Origin: Sedimentibacter sp. SX930
GTDB taxonomy: Bacteria > Bacillota > Bacilli > Lactobacillales > Aerococcaceae
Direction: 5' to 3'
Length of the DNA stretch: 64,000 bases
NCBI GenBank assembly: GCA_002155105.1
Contig: MUZD01000001.1
Span: forward strand, 310,001 to 374,000
Under the pieces are notes generated by a model, which saw only the letters and a list, made by a program, of their open reading frames with translations, did no database searches and was not told the DNA's origin. Both the position numbers and the translations under genes were made by a program. Each line of letters begins with the position of its first letter. The first letter of the stretch is position 1. Below are positions 33,977-43,354 of the stretch, piece by piece.

Positions 33977-35779
33977 ATGAAATATTTTTGTAATCCCTTA
34001 AATTTACCTTATAAATACCAGCTGAACAGTACCGATGGGAAAATAATTGCCTCAAGGGAAGCAGCGGATCCCTCACTCGTCCATTACCGAGGACTCTATT
34101 ATCTCTTTCCCTCAATGACAGCGGGATTCTACACCAGCTCAGATATGGGTGATTGGGAGTTCCATGCCCTCAAAGAGGACATGCCGATATACGACTACGC
34201 TCCCGATGTTCGGGTGATCGATGATTATCTGTATTTTTGCGCTTCGAAAAGGGACAAGAACTGCCCCTACTATCGATCGCAGAATCCTATTCAGAATGGC
34301 TTTGAAGAAATCAAAGGCACCTTCTCGTTTTGGGATCCTCATCTATTTCAAGATGATGATGGTAAGATCTATTTTTATTGGGGATGTTCCAATAATACAC
34401 CACTATACGGAGTAGAAGTGAGTCCTGAAACAATGATTCCGATCGGAGAAGCAGTAGGATTGATTTCCAGTCGTGTTGAAGAGCTGGGATTCGAGCGGAA
34501 CGGAGAGGACCATGTCCCAGCAAAAACGCCGGAGATGATTGCGGCTTCCGTTAAGAATATGCTCAGCAATTTCCCAGGAGTAACAGATATTGACCAATTA
34601 CCGAAAGCGATGCAAGAAACCTTGCTTGCATATGCAGGCAATGCTCCCTATATCGAGGGTGCGTGGGTTACAAAATACAAAGGAAGTTACTATCTGCAAT
34701 ATGCCTTCCCGGGCACGCAATATAATGTATACGGAGACGGTGTTTATGTTGCGGAACAGCCATTAGGGCCTTTCCGTTTAGCGAAAAACAATCCATTTTC
34801 ATACAAACCGGGTGGCTTTATTACAGGGGCGGGCCACGGATCAACAATCCAAGATCATCGTGATGAGTGGTGGCACATTTCAACGATGAAAATCAGTAAA
34901 AATCATCCTTTTGAACGCAGACTCGGATTATGGAAAGCGGGCTTTGATGACGACGGTGAGTTGTATTGTGACCAACGATTTGGAGATTGGCCGATTGGAT
35001 TGGAACAAGAGCCTTGGGAGAAACCGGAATGGTTCCTTTTATCCTACGGAAAATCTGTGAGAGCCTCCTCTGGAAGGAAATCGGAAGCAGTTGTTGATGA
35101 AGATGTTTGTACTTGGTGGAGTGCCGAAAGCAATCAAGCAGGAGAGTGGATAGAAATTGATCTTGGCGAAAGTTATGATGTCCATGCCATTCAAGTGAAT
35201 TTTGCGGATGATCAACTGCACTTGCCTTTACCTGAAGGAGCTGAACTTCAAGGGGAAACGGGGAGTAAAAGGTACATTGATCAAACCCATCAACGAACTT
35301 GCTGGAAGTTGGAAGGCTCCCTTGATGGTGATACTTATTTTACGATCGAAGATAAAACAAACGCCTTGACGGATCTACCACATGATCTGATTGTCAGGGA
35401 AAACGGATTTGGTTGTAGATATGTAAAATTAACTGTGAATGCCCTCCCTTACCAACAGAACGCACATGTTTCCGGTTTGAGAGTTTTTGGTTCAGGTACC
35501 GGGAATAAACCAGAGCCGGCAACCGAGGTAAAAGTCATCAAAGAAAGCGATCTTGATTTAGTCGTAAGTTGGGGGGAAAACGATGCGACAGGTGTGAACA
35601 TCCTCTGGGGGAATGCTCCTGAAAAGTTATACCATAGTTATATGGTCTTCGGAAAAACAAAACAAAAAATTGGCGCATTAATAAAAGGAGAACCTGTTTA
35701 TTTAAGAATCGATACTTTTAATGAATCAGGAATAACGGAAGGTCAAATAATCAAAGTGGATGGGAATGAAACCGTTTAG
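33977..35779 (+). CDS. GH43-family glycosidase with C-terminal discoidin (F5/8C) and FnIII-like domains
   Basis: A 600-residue, signal-less protein. The five-bladed propeller (about 1-330) has the catalytic base Asp in REAADPSLVHYRGLYYLF, the pKa-modulating Asp in YDYAPDVRVIDDYLYF and the acid Glu in YIEGAWVTKYKGSYYLQYA. Residues about 355-510 form a discoidin-like carbohydrate-binding domain (WWSAESNQAGEWIEIDLG ... GCRYVKLTV), and about 515-600 look FnIII-like. GH43 enzymes act on arabinosides, xylosides and some galactosides. It is in operon order between GH35-like and GH2 genes. Confidence 0.88.
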   Translation: MKYFCNPLNLPYKYQLNSTDGKIIASREAADPSLVHYRGLYYLFPSMTAGFYTSSDMGDWEFHALKEDMPIYDYAPDVRVIDDYLYFCASKRDKNCPYYRSQNPIQNGFEEIKGTFSFWDPHLFQDDDGKIYFYWGCSNNTPLYGVEVSPETMIPIGEAVGLISSRVEELGFERNGEDHVPAKTPEMIAASVKNMLSNFPGVTDIDQLPKAMQETLLAYAGNAPYIEGAWVTKYKGSYYLQYAFPGTQYNVYGDGVYVAEQPLGPFRLAKNNPFSYKPGGFITGAGHGSTIQDHRDEWWHISTMKISKNHPFERRLGLWKAGFDDDGELYCDQRFGDWPIGLEQEPWEKPEWFLLSYGKSVRASSGRKSEAVVDEDVCTWWSAESNQAGEWIEIDLGESYDVHAIQVNFADDQLHLPLPEGAELQGETGSKRYIDQTHQRTCWKLEGSLDGDTYFTIEDKTNALTDLPHDLIVRENGFGCRYVKLTVNALPYQQNAHVSGLRVFGSGTGNKPEPATEVKVIKESDLDLVVSWGENDATGVNILWGNAPEKLYHSYMVFGKTKQKIGALIKGEPVYLRIDTFNESGITEGQIIKVDGNETV

Positions 35780-35830
35780 TGTTTTTCGCTAGATTAGCGT
35801 GTTCATCGATCATCGGGAAAGGAGCAAATA

Positions 35831-38032
35831 ATGAGAAATAAGATGTGTATCAATCAAAATTGGCATTTCAAAAAGGAGAATACGGAAGAGACAGTCACCC
35901 TTCCGCATACGTGGAACGCGCAGGACGGACAAGATGGAGGCAACGACTATTACAGAGGCGTTTGTGTATATACGAAAATGATTCCTTACCCAAGCAATTT
36001 TATGGATGAGGATGAGATATATCTTGAATTCAGAGGTGTTAACTCTTCAGCTGAAGTAAAAGTGAACGGCAAACCATGTGGGAAACATGATGGTGGATAC
36101 TCGACTTTCCGGGTTAACATTACAGATGCTCTCAAAAGAGATGGGAATCAGAATAAGATTGAAGTTTTGGTGGATAATTCAGCTAACATAGAAGTTTATC
36201 CCCAAAAAGCGGATTTCACCTTTTATGGCGGAATCTATAGAGATGTCTATCTGATCGGTGTCCCAAAACATCACTTTGAAATGGACTACTTTGGGACTCC
36301 AGGCATTCAGGTGACACCCGACATTCAAGGCAGAAATGCAAACGTAAACATCAAAGCTTATACACAGGGTGTATGCGATTATGTAAAATTCTCGATAGAA
36401 GGTGTGGGTTCGATTGACATCATTCCTGATGAAAAACAGGCTGAAGGAATCCTCACAATTCCTCAGGTTCATTTATGGAATGGCATCGAAGATCCCTATC
36501 TATACAGTGCTAAAGCAGAAATGATGATTGATGGCGAGTGTGTCGATGAAATCTCAACAAAATTTGGGTGCCGAAGCTACGCTTTCGATCCAGAAAAAGG
36601 ATTTTTCTTGAACGGGAATCCATACCCTCTGCATGGAGTATCGCGGCATCAGGATCGTAAAGGTGTCGGAAATGCCCTAACGCAAGAGATGCATGATGAG
36701 GATATGACGATCATTCTTGATATGGGAGCGAATTCAATCAGATTGGCGCACTACCAACACGATCAGTATTTTTATGATCTTTGTGATGAGAAAGGCATCA
36801 TTGTTTGGGCGGAAATTCCTTATATTTCGGAACATGTTCCTGAGGCCAGAAAGAATACAATCACCCAGATGACCGAGTTGATTGTTCAAAATTACAACCA
36901 TGCATCAATCATTTGCTGGGCACTCTCAAATGAAATAACAGCTGCAGGTGTAACGAATGATATAGTGGATAATCATAGGGAATTGAACGATCTGGTTCAT
37001 CGTTTGGATCCATCAAGGGTAACGGTAATGGCAAATGTATTTATGTTGGAAACGGACCATCCTTTGGTTGATATTCCTGATATTATGTCGTATAACCTTT
37101 ACTACGGATGGTATATCGGTGATTTAGAAGACAATGATCGCTTTTTTGATGAATTCCATGAAAAGTATCCAAAAAAAGTGATTGGTTTATCTGAATACGG
37201 CGCTGATGCAGTATATAAACTGCAAGCGGCAAAACCGCACAAAGGTGATTATTCTGAACAATATCAGAGCATTTACCATGAACACATGCTGAAAATGTTC
37301 TCAGAAAGACCTTATCTGTGGTCCACCTATGCTTGGAATATGTTTGACTTTGGCGCTGACGGAAGGGACGAAGCTGATGACAACGGCGTGAATCATAAAG
37401 GCCTGGTAAGCTTTGACCGTAAAATTAAGAAGGACGCCTATTATATTTACAAAGCTTGGTGGTCTAAAGAACCATTTCTACATATCTGCAGTAGTCGTTA
37501 TGTGGACCGTACTGAAGATATAACAGAGATAAAGGTATACAGTAATCTAAATCGAATCGCCCTATATAAAGATGGCGTACTTCTGGAAGAAAAAACAAGC
37601 TCCCATATTTTTACATTCGAAGCGGAAATTGAGGGAGAACATATTTTTGAAGCCAGATCTGGCAAGCTCTCAGAAAAAATCAGCGTATGCAGAGTTGATC
37701 ATGCTAATCCGGATTATTATCTGGAAAGTTCCATGATTCAGAACTGGTTTGAGGATGAAAACCTCGGATTTATACCCGGATACTATTCCGTTCAAGATAC
37801 GATGGCAGACATCAAAGAGCATCCCAAAGGTAAACTCTTGCTTGGAAGAATGATGGCAAAGGCTATTGAAGCCAGAGGTGATGTTGCCAAAAATGTACAA
37901 CTTGGTCCTGAAGTTGAAAAAATAATGGATCGGATGACCGTTCTTGAATTAGCGAAACAATCAGGAGGATCGGTTACGCAAGATATGGTAATAGATTTGA
38001 ACAAGGAATTAATCAAAATTGGAAAAGCATAA
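35831..38032 (+). CDS. GH2 family beta-galactosidase/beta-glucuronidase-type enzyme
   Basis: A 733-residue intracellular retaining glycosidase. The jelly-roll domain starts WHFKKENTEETVTLPHTWNA and includes YRGVCVYTK. The immunoglobulin-like domain leads into the barrel with KGFFLNGNPYPLHGVSRHQD, the acid/base Glu in ICWALSNEITAAG (about 373) and nucleophile Glu in VIGLSEYGADAV (about 455). A C-terminal helical tail of about 100 residues is unusual for the smaller GH2 enzymes. The specific sugar (galactose, glucuronate, arabinose) cannot be read off. AAAGGAGCAAATA lies before the ATG. Confidence 0.92.
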   Translation: MRNKMCINQNWHFKKENTEETVTLPHTWNAQDGQDGGNDYYRGVCVYTKMIPYPSNFMDEDEIYLEFRGVNSSAEVKVNGKPCGKHDGGYSTFRVNITDALKRDGNQNKIEVLVDNSANIEVYPQKADFTFYGGIYRDVYLIGVPKHHFEMDYFGTPGIQVTPDIQGRNANVNIKAYTQGVCDYVKFSIEGVGSIDIIPDEKQAEGILTIPQVHLWNGIEDPYLYSAKAEMMIDGECVDEISTKFGCRSYAFDPEKGFFLNGNPYPLHGVSRHQDRKGVGNALTQEMHDEDMTIILDMGANSIRLAHYQHDQYFYDLCDEKGIIVWAEIPYISEHVPEARKNTITQMTELIVQNYNHASIICWALSNEITAAGVTNDIVDNHRELNDLVHRLDPSRVTVMANVFMLETDHPLVDIPDIMSYNLYYGWYIGDLEDNDRFFDEFHEKYPKKVIGLSEYGADAVYKLQAAKPHKGDYSEQYQSIYHEHMLKMFSERPYLWSTYAWNMFDFGADGRDEADDNGVNHKGLVSFDRKIKKDAYYIYKAWWSKEPFLHICSSRYVDRTEDITEIKVYSNLNRIALYKDGVLLEEKTSSHIFTFEAEIEGEHIFEARSGKLSEKISVCRVDHANPDYYLESSMIQNWFEDENLGFIPGYYSVQDTMADIKEHPKGKLLLGRMMAKAIEARGDVAKNVQLGPEVEKIMDRMTVLELAKQSGGSVTQDMVIDLNKELIKIGKA

Positions 38033-38060
38033 TGCCTGATGAAAGTGAGGAGAATTGACA

Positions 38061-39446
38061 ATGATCAATGTTGAGCAGAAAGTAGAGTCAAATTTGGAAA
38101 AAGTAGGCCTCGGGAAATCTTTAGCATGGGCAAGTCGTTCGTTGGGTACAGCTTCCGTTTTTACAATTATTAGTTTTTTATCCATTTATTGTACGGATAC
38201 CCTGGGTCTTCCCATTTCCCTGGTGGGGGGGATCCTGCTTGTCAGTAAAATATTCGATGGGGTGACCGATCTCATTGCGGGATACATTGTCGATAACACG
38301 CAAACGCGTTTCGGAAAAGGTAGACCTTATGAATTTGCGATTATCGGTATGTGGATTTCTACGGTGCTGCTGTTCAGCACGCCGGAATCATTCAGCCTAC
38401 CCGTCAAAGCAGGATGGGTGTTTGTGATGTATATATTTGTCCAATCGATTTTCGGGACTTTGGGTGCAGCCTCGGAAACCCCATATATGATGCGTGCTTT
38501 TCCCAATACCCAAGCAATGGGAAAAGTGTCCAGTATGGTAGCTATCTTTTCTGCGATTGGTGGAATAGTAGTTTCCGTGCTATTTCCTGTGTTGATGGCA
38601 AGTATTGCAATTAATGGCGCTGGATGGACGCGCTTGTTGTTGATATTTGCGATTCCATTATCCCTGATAGGTTTTATGCGTTTCATTTTTGTAAAGGAAA
38701 TTTATCCGCAAGTAGATGATGATAATCAAGAGCGTGTCAAAGTAGTGGACATGCTGAAAATGCTTAAAGAGAATGGATATGTTTGGGTCCTAGCTGTAAT
38801 TTTTCTATTGAAAGGATTAGTTGCCAACCTCGGAATGGGAACATATTACTTTAAATATATTGTGGGTAATGTTGCGTTGTTAGGGGTTTTGTCGATAGCT
38901 TCGCTGCTTGGAATTATTGTCATGATTCTTGTCCCTGCATTATTGAAAAAGTTTACAATTTCAGAAATTATCATTGGATGTACGCTTTTTGCAATTGTTG
39001 GTTACATCATCAATTGGTTTGCAAAAGATAATATAACCCTGCTGATTATTGGTGGCGCTTTCACGGCGTTGCCGATTATCCCAATCAGCAGTTTTCTGAA
39101 TATGATGGCTATGGACGTAGCTGTATACAACGTCTATAAAGGCGGCAAATCCATGGAAGCCACAGTAGCTGCAATGCCAAATTTTTTGAATAAAATAGGC
39201 GGTGGTGTAGGTGCCGGCTTGATGGGAATCATTCTGGGAGCAATCGGTTATGATGGCGCCTTGGCAGATCAAAGTTCTGCTGTTTTAAATACTATACGTG
39301 CGGGCAATTCGTTGATTCCAGGCTTTATGTTTATGCTGTTGCTGTTAGTCATGATCAGATTCAATAAATTGGAAAAACAAATCCCTTTCATGAAAGAAGA
39401 AATTGCTAAAAGAGAAGCAGAAAAAGAAATGGAGCAGACACGATAA
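38061..39446 (+). CDS. GPH-type (glycoside-pentoside-hexuronide:cation) symporter, MFS superfamily
   Basis: A 461-residue, twelve-span cation-coupled sugar transporter of the MelB/XynB group. Family marks are SRSLGTASVFTIISFLSIYC, FDGVTDLIAGYIVDNTQTRFGKGRPYE (positions about 70-95) and the C-terminal EEIAKREAEKEMEQ tail. The likely start is ATG at 38061 with GAGGAGA upstream rather than a TTG two codons earlier. It is the only transporter in the island, so it presumably imports the glycoside (or disaccharide) degraded by the five glycosidases. A strong terminator follows. Confidence 0.92.
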   Translation: MINVEQKVESNLEKVGLGKSLAWASRSLGTASVFTIISFLSIYCTDTLGLPISLVGGILLVSKIFDGVTDLIAGYIVDNTQTRFGKGRPYEFAIIGMWISTVLLFSTPESFSLPVKAGWVFVMYIFVQSIFGTLGAASETPYMMRAFPNTQAMGKVSSMVAIFSAIGGIVVSVLFPVLMASIAINGAGWTRLLLIFAIPLSLIGFMRFIFVKEIYPQVDDDNQERVKVVDMLKMLKENGYVWVLAVIFLLKGLVANLGMGTYYFKYIVGNVALLGVLSIASLLGIIVMILVPALLKKFTISEIIIGCTLFAIVGYIINWFAKDNITLLIIGGAFTALPIIPISSFLNMMAMDVAVYNVYKGGKSMEATVAAMPNFLNKIGGGVGAGLMGIILGAIGYDGALADQSSAVLNTIRAGNSLIPGFMFMLLLLVMIRFNKLEKQIPFMKEEIAKREAEKEMEQTR

Positions 39447-39468
39447 AGTTGATTCAGCGGTATAAAAC

Positions 39469-39511
39469 ACAGAAAAAAGTTTGGGACTCCCAAACTTTTT
39501 TCTGTTTTATT
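39469..39511 (+). terminator. Terminator of the main glycoside operon
   Basis: ACAGAAAAAAGTTTGGG-ACT-CCCAAACTTTTTTCTGT: a perfect 17-bp stem with a 3-nt loop, then TTTTATT. Confidence 0.93.
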
Positions 39512-39560
39512 ACAATCCAGAATGACTATCGTAAAGATGTTTTTGAGATAAGGAGTCATT

Positions 39561-40733
39561 ATGATAATTAGACAAAATAAAAAAAGAGAAGCACTATCTA
39601 TGGAATTTCCTGTCATCGGAGGAATTCTCTTGGTTTATACGGCGACTGTTTTCTTTCAAAGTGAGCAAAATTGGAATGTAAAATCTGTACTTAGTTTCTC
39701 ATTACTGATTTCTTTGCATGCAGTAATGTACTTGTTTCGAGAACATATTTTCAAAGAAAAGATAGCCTTATATCTTTTCCTGCAAGGAATAATCATATTT
39801 TCACTTTCTGTTGTCATTAAGGGAAATTATCAAGCTGCCTATCTGGGCTTGATTCCTATGATTATTGCCCAGAGCATCCAATTATGGAATGATATCCGGA
39901 AATCATTCTATTCTGCTTCCTACTTTTATCTTATCTATTGCGCAACAATCATCTTTAATAATGGATATACGGAGCTATTGCATTCAATTTCATTATTATT
40001 ACTCATATCATTCTCAATATTAGTATACGGACATCTCTATTCAAATCAGGTCAGAGCATTTGAAAAAACGCAACGGTTACTTGTAGAACTTGAAACTGCC
40101 AATGACAAATTAGAAGAAATGGCAAGAGAGAGTGAGCGACAAAAAATAGCGAGGGATATTCATGACACTTTATTACAGGGAATGGCAGGTATCTTGATGA
40201 AAATGGAAGCTTTAGACATTCATCTTGCAAACGGCAATATGGAAAAAAGTCAAATGATCGCAAAAAAAATTGCAGATCATACACGCGAGTCACTGAAAGA
40301 ATCCAGAGAGATTATTCAAGGGTTACGAGTGCATCACGAAAACAGAAATGACCTAGGGGAAGCAATTGAAAGAGAAATAGAAATATTCAGGCGACAAGCT
40401 GCTGTTAAAATTAAACTCAATAAAACAGGAAGCAGCTATAGTTCTATCGTATTTGAAAAAAATATCGCATACATATTCAGAGAAATTCTTACGAATATCA
40501 CCAAGCACGCAAAAGCTACTCAAGTTAACATTATTGTTTCATTGGAGTATGAGCAAGTAATCATTCGTGTGGAAGACAACGGGATTGGTTTTGACTATCA
40601 ACACTTTCACAGCATATATGGACATTATGGGATTCTTGGTATGCAAGAAAGAGCAAAAGCAATTAATGGAAAGCTGATCATTGAAAGTGAAAAACAGTGC
40701 GGAACCTGTATAACTCTGATTGTCAAGATATGA
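39561..40733 (+). CDS. Sensor histidine kinase, NarL-system type (HisKA_3)
   Basis: A 390-residue membrane kinase. Residues about 10-165 contain five to six hydrophobic spans with almost no extracellular domain. A coiled coil (about 165-200) leads to the phosphorylation motif ARDIHDTLLQGMAGILMKME (His about 203) of HisKA_3, and the ATPase domain has EILTNITKHAKATQ (N box), VEDNGIGFD (G1) and GHYGILGMQERAKAI (G2). Ribosome binding site AAGGAG. It is partnered with the response regulator directly downstream. The cue is probably membrane-related or a ligand inside the bilayer. Confidence 0.92.
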   Translation: MIIRQNKKREALSMEFPVIGGILLVYTATVFFQSEQNWNVKSVLSFSLLISLHAVMYLFREHIFKEKIALYLFLQGIIIFSLSVVIKGNYQAAYLGLIPMIIAQSIQLWNDIRKSFYSASYFYLIYCATIIFNNGYTELLHSISLLLLISFSILVYGHLYSNQVRAFEKTQRLLVELETANDKLEEMARESERQKIARDIHDTLLQGMAGILMKMEALDIHLANGNMEKSQMIAKKIADHTRESLKESREIIQGLRVHHENRNDLGEAIEREIEIFRRQAAVKIKLNKTGSSYSSIVFEKNIAYIFREILTNITKHAKATQVNIIVSLEYEQVIIRVEDNGIGFDYQHFHSIYGHYGILGMQERAKAINGKLIIESEKQCGTCITLIVKI

Positions 40734-40746
40734 GGGGGGGAGAACT

Positions 40747-41409
40747 TTGAGAACGAAACCCACTAAAATCTTATTAGTAGATGATCACACTATTGTCAGA
40801 GAAGGTCTTAGACTTATTTTTGATGCGGAAGAAGAATTTTCGGATATTGATGAAGCCAAAAATGGGAAAGAAGCGTTGGAAATGCTGGAGATCGTTCAGT
40901 ACGACCTGATTCTTTTGGATATTCAAATGCCTGTCATGGGAGGGTTAGAATTTTTGGAAGAAAAAAGGAAACTAGGGTGTAATGTGCCGGTAATAGTTTT
41001 GACCATGTCAGATGATGCAGTCGTTATTCGGAAAACAATTGACTATGGCGTAAAAAGTTTCATCATAAAAGATTCTTCGCGAAAGGAAATGTTGGAAGTT
41101 ATTAATAAAAGTCTGGAGGATAGAGCATTCTTTCCGAAGGAAATAACAGAATTGCTTGAAAGAGATGCGCATAAGCTGATCAATCCGGAGCACTCTTTAG
41201 GAACGGATTTGACTCAAAGAGAAAGGTTGATTTTGACTCATGTCGTCAGGGGTGAAATGAGCAAAGAAATAGCGATGGACATGGGCATCACCGAGCGAAC
41301 TGTAAAGGCGCATTTGACAAATATTTACAGGAAGTTAGGCGTAAATTCCAGAACTGAAGCTGTTGCGATGGCTCTGGTTAAGAAAATAATAATAGTTTCA
41401 AATATGTGA
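40747..41409 (+). CDS. NarL/LuxR-family response regulator
   Basis: About 220 residues. The receiver domain has KILLVDDHTIVREGL (acidic pair), phospho-acceptor Asp in DLILLDIQMPVMGG (about 57), Thr in VIVLTMSD and Lys in SFIIKDSS. The C-terminal LuxR helix-turn-helix reads LTQRERLILTHVVRGEMSKE and MGITERTVKAHLTNIYRKLG. The start is probably TTG at 40747 after GAGGGGGGAG; an in-frame ATG at 40720 lies inside the kinase gene. Its targets may be the two SDR genes that follow, but no binding site is evident. Confidence 0.92.
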   Translation: MRTKPTKILLVDDHTIVREGLRLIFDAEEEFSDIDEAKNGKEALEMLEIVQYDLILLDIQMPVMGGLEFLEEKRKLGCNVPVIVLTMSDDAVVIRKTIDYGVKSFIIKDSSRKEMLEVINKSLEDRAFFPKEITELLERDAHKLINPEHSLGTDLTQRERLILTHVVRGEMSKEIAMDMGITERTVKAHLTNIYRKLGVNSRTEAVAMALVKKIIIVSNM

Positions 41410-41499
41410 AAACTTCCCAAAGGTACAATATCAACTTTATCTCAATGCTCTTATAATAAAATTAAGCAGAAGAGCAATACGATAAGGAGAGGCGATTTC

Positions 41500-42294
41500 A
41501 TGGAAGTAAAAAATAAGGTAGTCGTGGTAACTGGTGGAGCAAATGGTGTGGGTAGGGAGTTGGTACTGACATTATTAAGTAAAGGAGCAAAGGTGGCAGC
41601 TGTTGATATCGACGAAATTGGACTGAGAGAAACATTTACAATTTCTGGAAAAAATCAAAACATGTCCATACATATAACGGATATCGCTGAGCTTGAACAA
41701 GTGGAAGCTTTACTTCAGGATGTCCTGGTTGAGCATGGTCAAATAGATGTTCTCATAAATAATGCTGGTATCATTCAGCCTTTTCTTAATGTAGATGAAA
41801 TCGGAAAAGAGAAGATTGATCAAATTATCAATGTGAATCTGCATGGGACTCTGAATATGGTTCGAGTTTTTTTACCTGAGCTAAAAAAACGACCTGAGGC
41901 TCATCTGACAAATATTTCGAGTATGGGAGGTTTTTTCCCGGTCCCTGGTCAAAGTATTTACGGCGCTTCCAAAGCGGCTGTAAAACTTTTGACGGAAGGG
42001 CTTTACGCCGAAATGGCGGGCACGAATATGGGTGTATCTGTCGTAATCCCTGGTGGTATAGCAACTAATATAATGAAAAATTCAGATTTAGGAATCAATG
42101 TTGAGGATGTTAATGTAAAAACCACTAAATTTCTATTAACGCCTAAAGAAGCGGCCAGACTGATTATTTCAAGTGTAGAAAAGAATAGATTCCGCATGTT
42201 TATCGGGAAAGATGCCAAGCTTATGAATGTTTTGTATAAAATAAGCCCTAAGTTGGCAATAAAGCTTATCGGAAAAGTGTTGCGAGTGAACTAG
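41500..42294 (+). CDS. Short-chain dehydrogenase/reductase (island SDR 2)
   Basis: A 264-residue SDR with TGGANGVGRELV, INNAGIIQPF, ISSMGGFFPVPGQ (catalytic Ser), YGASKAAVK (catalytic Tyr, Lys) and IPGGIATNIM. It ends in a basic segment resembling the acyl-CoA/steroid-type SDRs (SDR_c1). Its own promoter region (TATAAT near 41452) follows the response regulator gene, and AAGGAGAGG is the ribosome binding site. The partner SDR lies 19 nt downstream. The substrate is unknown; an alcohol on an aglycone is possible. Confidence 0.85.
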   Translation: MEVKNKVVVVTGGANGVGRELVLTLLSKGAKVAAVDIDEIGLRETFTISGKNQNMSIHITDIAELEQVEALLQDVLVEHGQIDVLINNAGIIQPFLNVDEIGKEKIDQIINVNLHGTLNMVRVFLPELKKRPEAHLTNISSMGGFFPVPGQSIYGASKAAVKLLTEGLYAEMAGTNMGVSVVIPGGIATNIMKNSDLGINVEDVNVKTTKFLLTPKEAARLIISSVEKNRFRMFIGKDAKLMNVLYKISPKLAIKLIGKVLRVN

Positions 42295-42313
42295 AAAGGT
42301 AAAGAGGTGCAAG

Positions 42314-43138
42314 ATGAAAGAGGTATGTGTGATAACTGGCGGAGGCAGCGGTATGGGTCTGGCAGCTGCTAAAGAGTTGGGTGACGAGTATCAAATTCTG
42401 ATTACCGGCCGAACAATCGAGAAGTTGCAAGCAGCGGTGGAAGACTTGAAAATGAAGGGGATAGAAGCAGAAGGATTTCCTTGTGATGTCTCTGACCGCA
42501 GAGCGGTTGAAAAATTAGCTGAATATGCGTCAAGTATGGGGAATATCAAGGTGGTTATACATGCAGCGGGGCTGTCGCCAAATATGGGCTCTGCGGAAAC
42601 AATCATGCGGATCAATGCTGTCGGAACCGTCAACGTTAATGAGGTTTTTTATGGAAAAGTAATCCAGAATGGCTGTATCATCAATGTCTCATCCATGTCG
42701 GGTCATCTCGTTCCAAAGATGGTCATGCCTTCAAAAAAGTATTCATTATCGACAACAAATATAGAATTATTTTTGAAGAAAATGATGAATAGAGTTTCCC
42801 TTTTTCCAAAGAAACATCAATCCGGGGTTTCATACAGCATATCCAAAAATTTTGTGATTTGGTACGCTCAAATGCATGCGGAAAAATTTGCTGAAAGAGG
42901 AATCAGAGTATTCTCGATTTCGCCGGGGCTTTTTGAAACTCCTATGGCTGACGCAGAAAGAGAGCTAAGCCAAGGATTTGTAGAAAAATGTGCAATCAAA
43001 CGCTACGGTAGGGTGGAAGAGATCGCTTATCTATTTAAAGTTTTATCAAATGAGAAAGCTGGCTATCTTACTGGCATCGATATTCTTTGCGATGGTGGAT
43101 GCATCGCTTCAGGAACCAAGGGACTTCTTAAAGTATAA
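42314..43138 (+). CDS. Short-chain dehydrogenase/reductase, hydroxysteroid-dehydrogenase-like (island SDR 3)
   Basis: A 274-residue SDR with TGGGSGMGLAAAK, VIHAAGLSPNMGSAE (in place of NNAG), INVSSMSGH, catalytic YSISKNFVIWYA and SPGLFETPMADAERE, and LTGIDILCDGGCIAS at the end. An insertion of about 35 residues lies between the Ser and Tyr motifs (KKYSLSTTNIELFLKK...). The family includes 3-alpha-hydroxysteroid/carbonyl reductase-like proteins of gut and soil bacteria. Co-transcribed with SDR 2. Whether it acts on sugar or a terpenoid/steroid aglycone cannot be told from sequence. Confidence 0.82.
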   Translation: MKEVCVITGGGSGMGLAAAKELGDEYQILITGRTIEKLQAAVEDLKMKGIEAEGFPCDVSDRRAVEKLAEYASSMGNIKVVIHAAGLSPNMGSAETIMRINAVGTVNVNEVFYGKVIQNGCIINVSSMSGHLVPKMVMPSKKYSLSTTNIELFLKKMMNRVSLFPKKHQSGVSYSISKNFVIWYAQMHAEKFAERGIRVFSISPGLFETPMADAERELSQGFVEKCAIKRYGRVEEIAYLFKVLSNEKAGYLTGIDILCDGGCIASGTKGLLKV

Positions 43139-43162
43139 AAGAAAATCTGATTACCTGAATCG

Positions 43163-43214
43163 GTCCCGAAATGACTCAATTAAGCGGAGTTGCTTCGGGA
43201 CTTTTTTTTTTTTT
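43163..43214 (+). terminator. Terminator after the SDR pair
   Basis: GTCCCGAA / TTCGGGAC with a 23-nt loop and a run of about 13 T. Confidence 0.85.
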
Positions 43215-43252
43215 GATATATTTGAATAGTATAATATTTCTTTGTAAAGAGA

Positions 43253-43287
43253 AAGAATGCGCTTTTTTATTATGATATTCTGTATTC
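43253..43287 (+). promoter_or_regulatory. Shared operator/promoter element, copy 2
   Basis: AAGAATGCGCTTTTTT followed by ATTATGATATTCTGTA. It aligns with 28276-28310 with four mismatches over about 29 nt. It lies about 70 nt before the GH1 start, so the two catabolic units appear co-regulated. Confidence 0.55.
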
Positions 43288-43354
43288 ACAAGGTGATGGA
43301 TGATTAAAAGTGAAAGTTGTAAGAACAAAATTTAAATAACAAGGAGCGAGTTAG

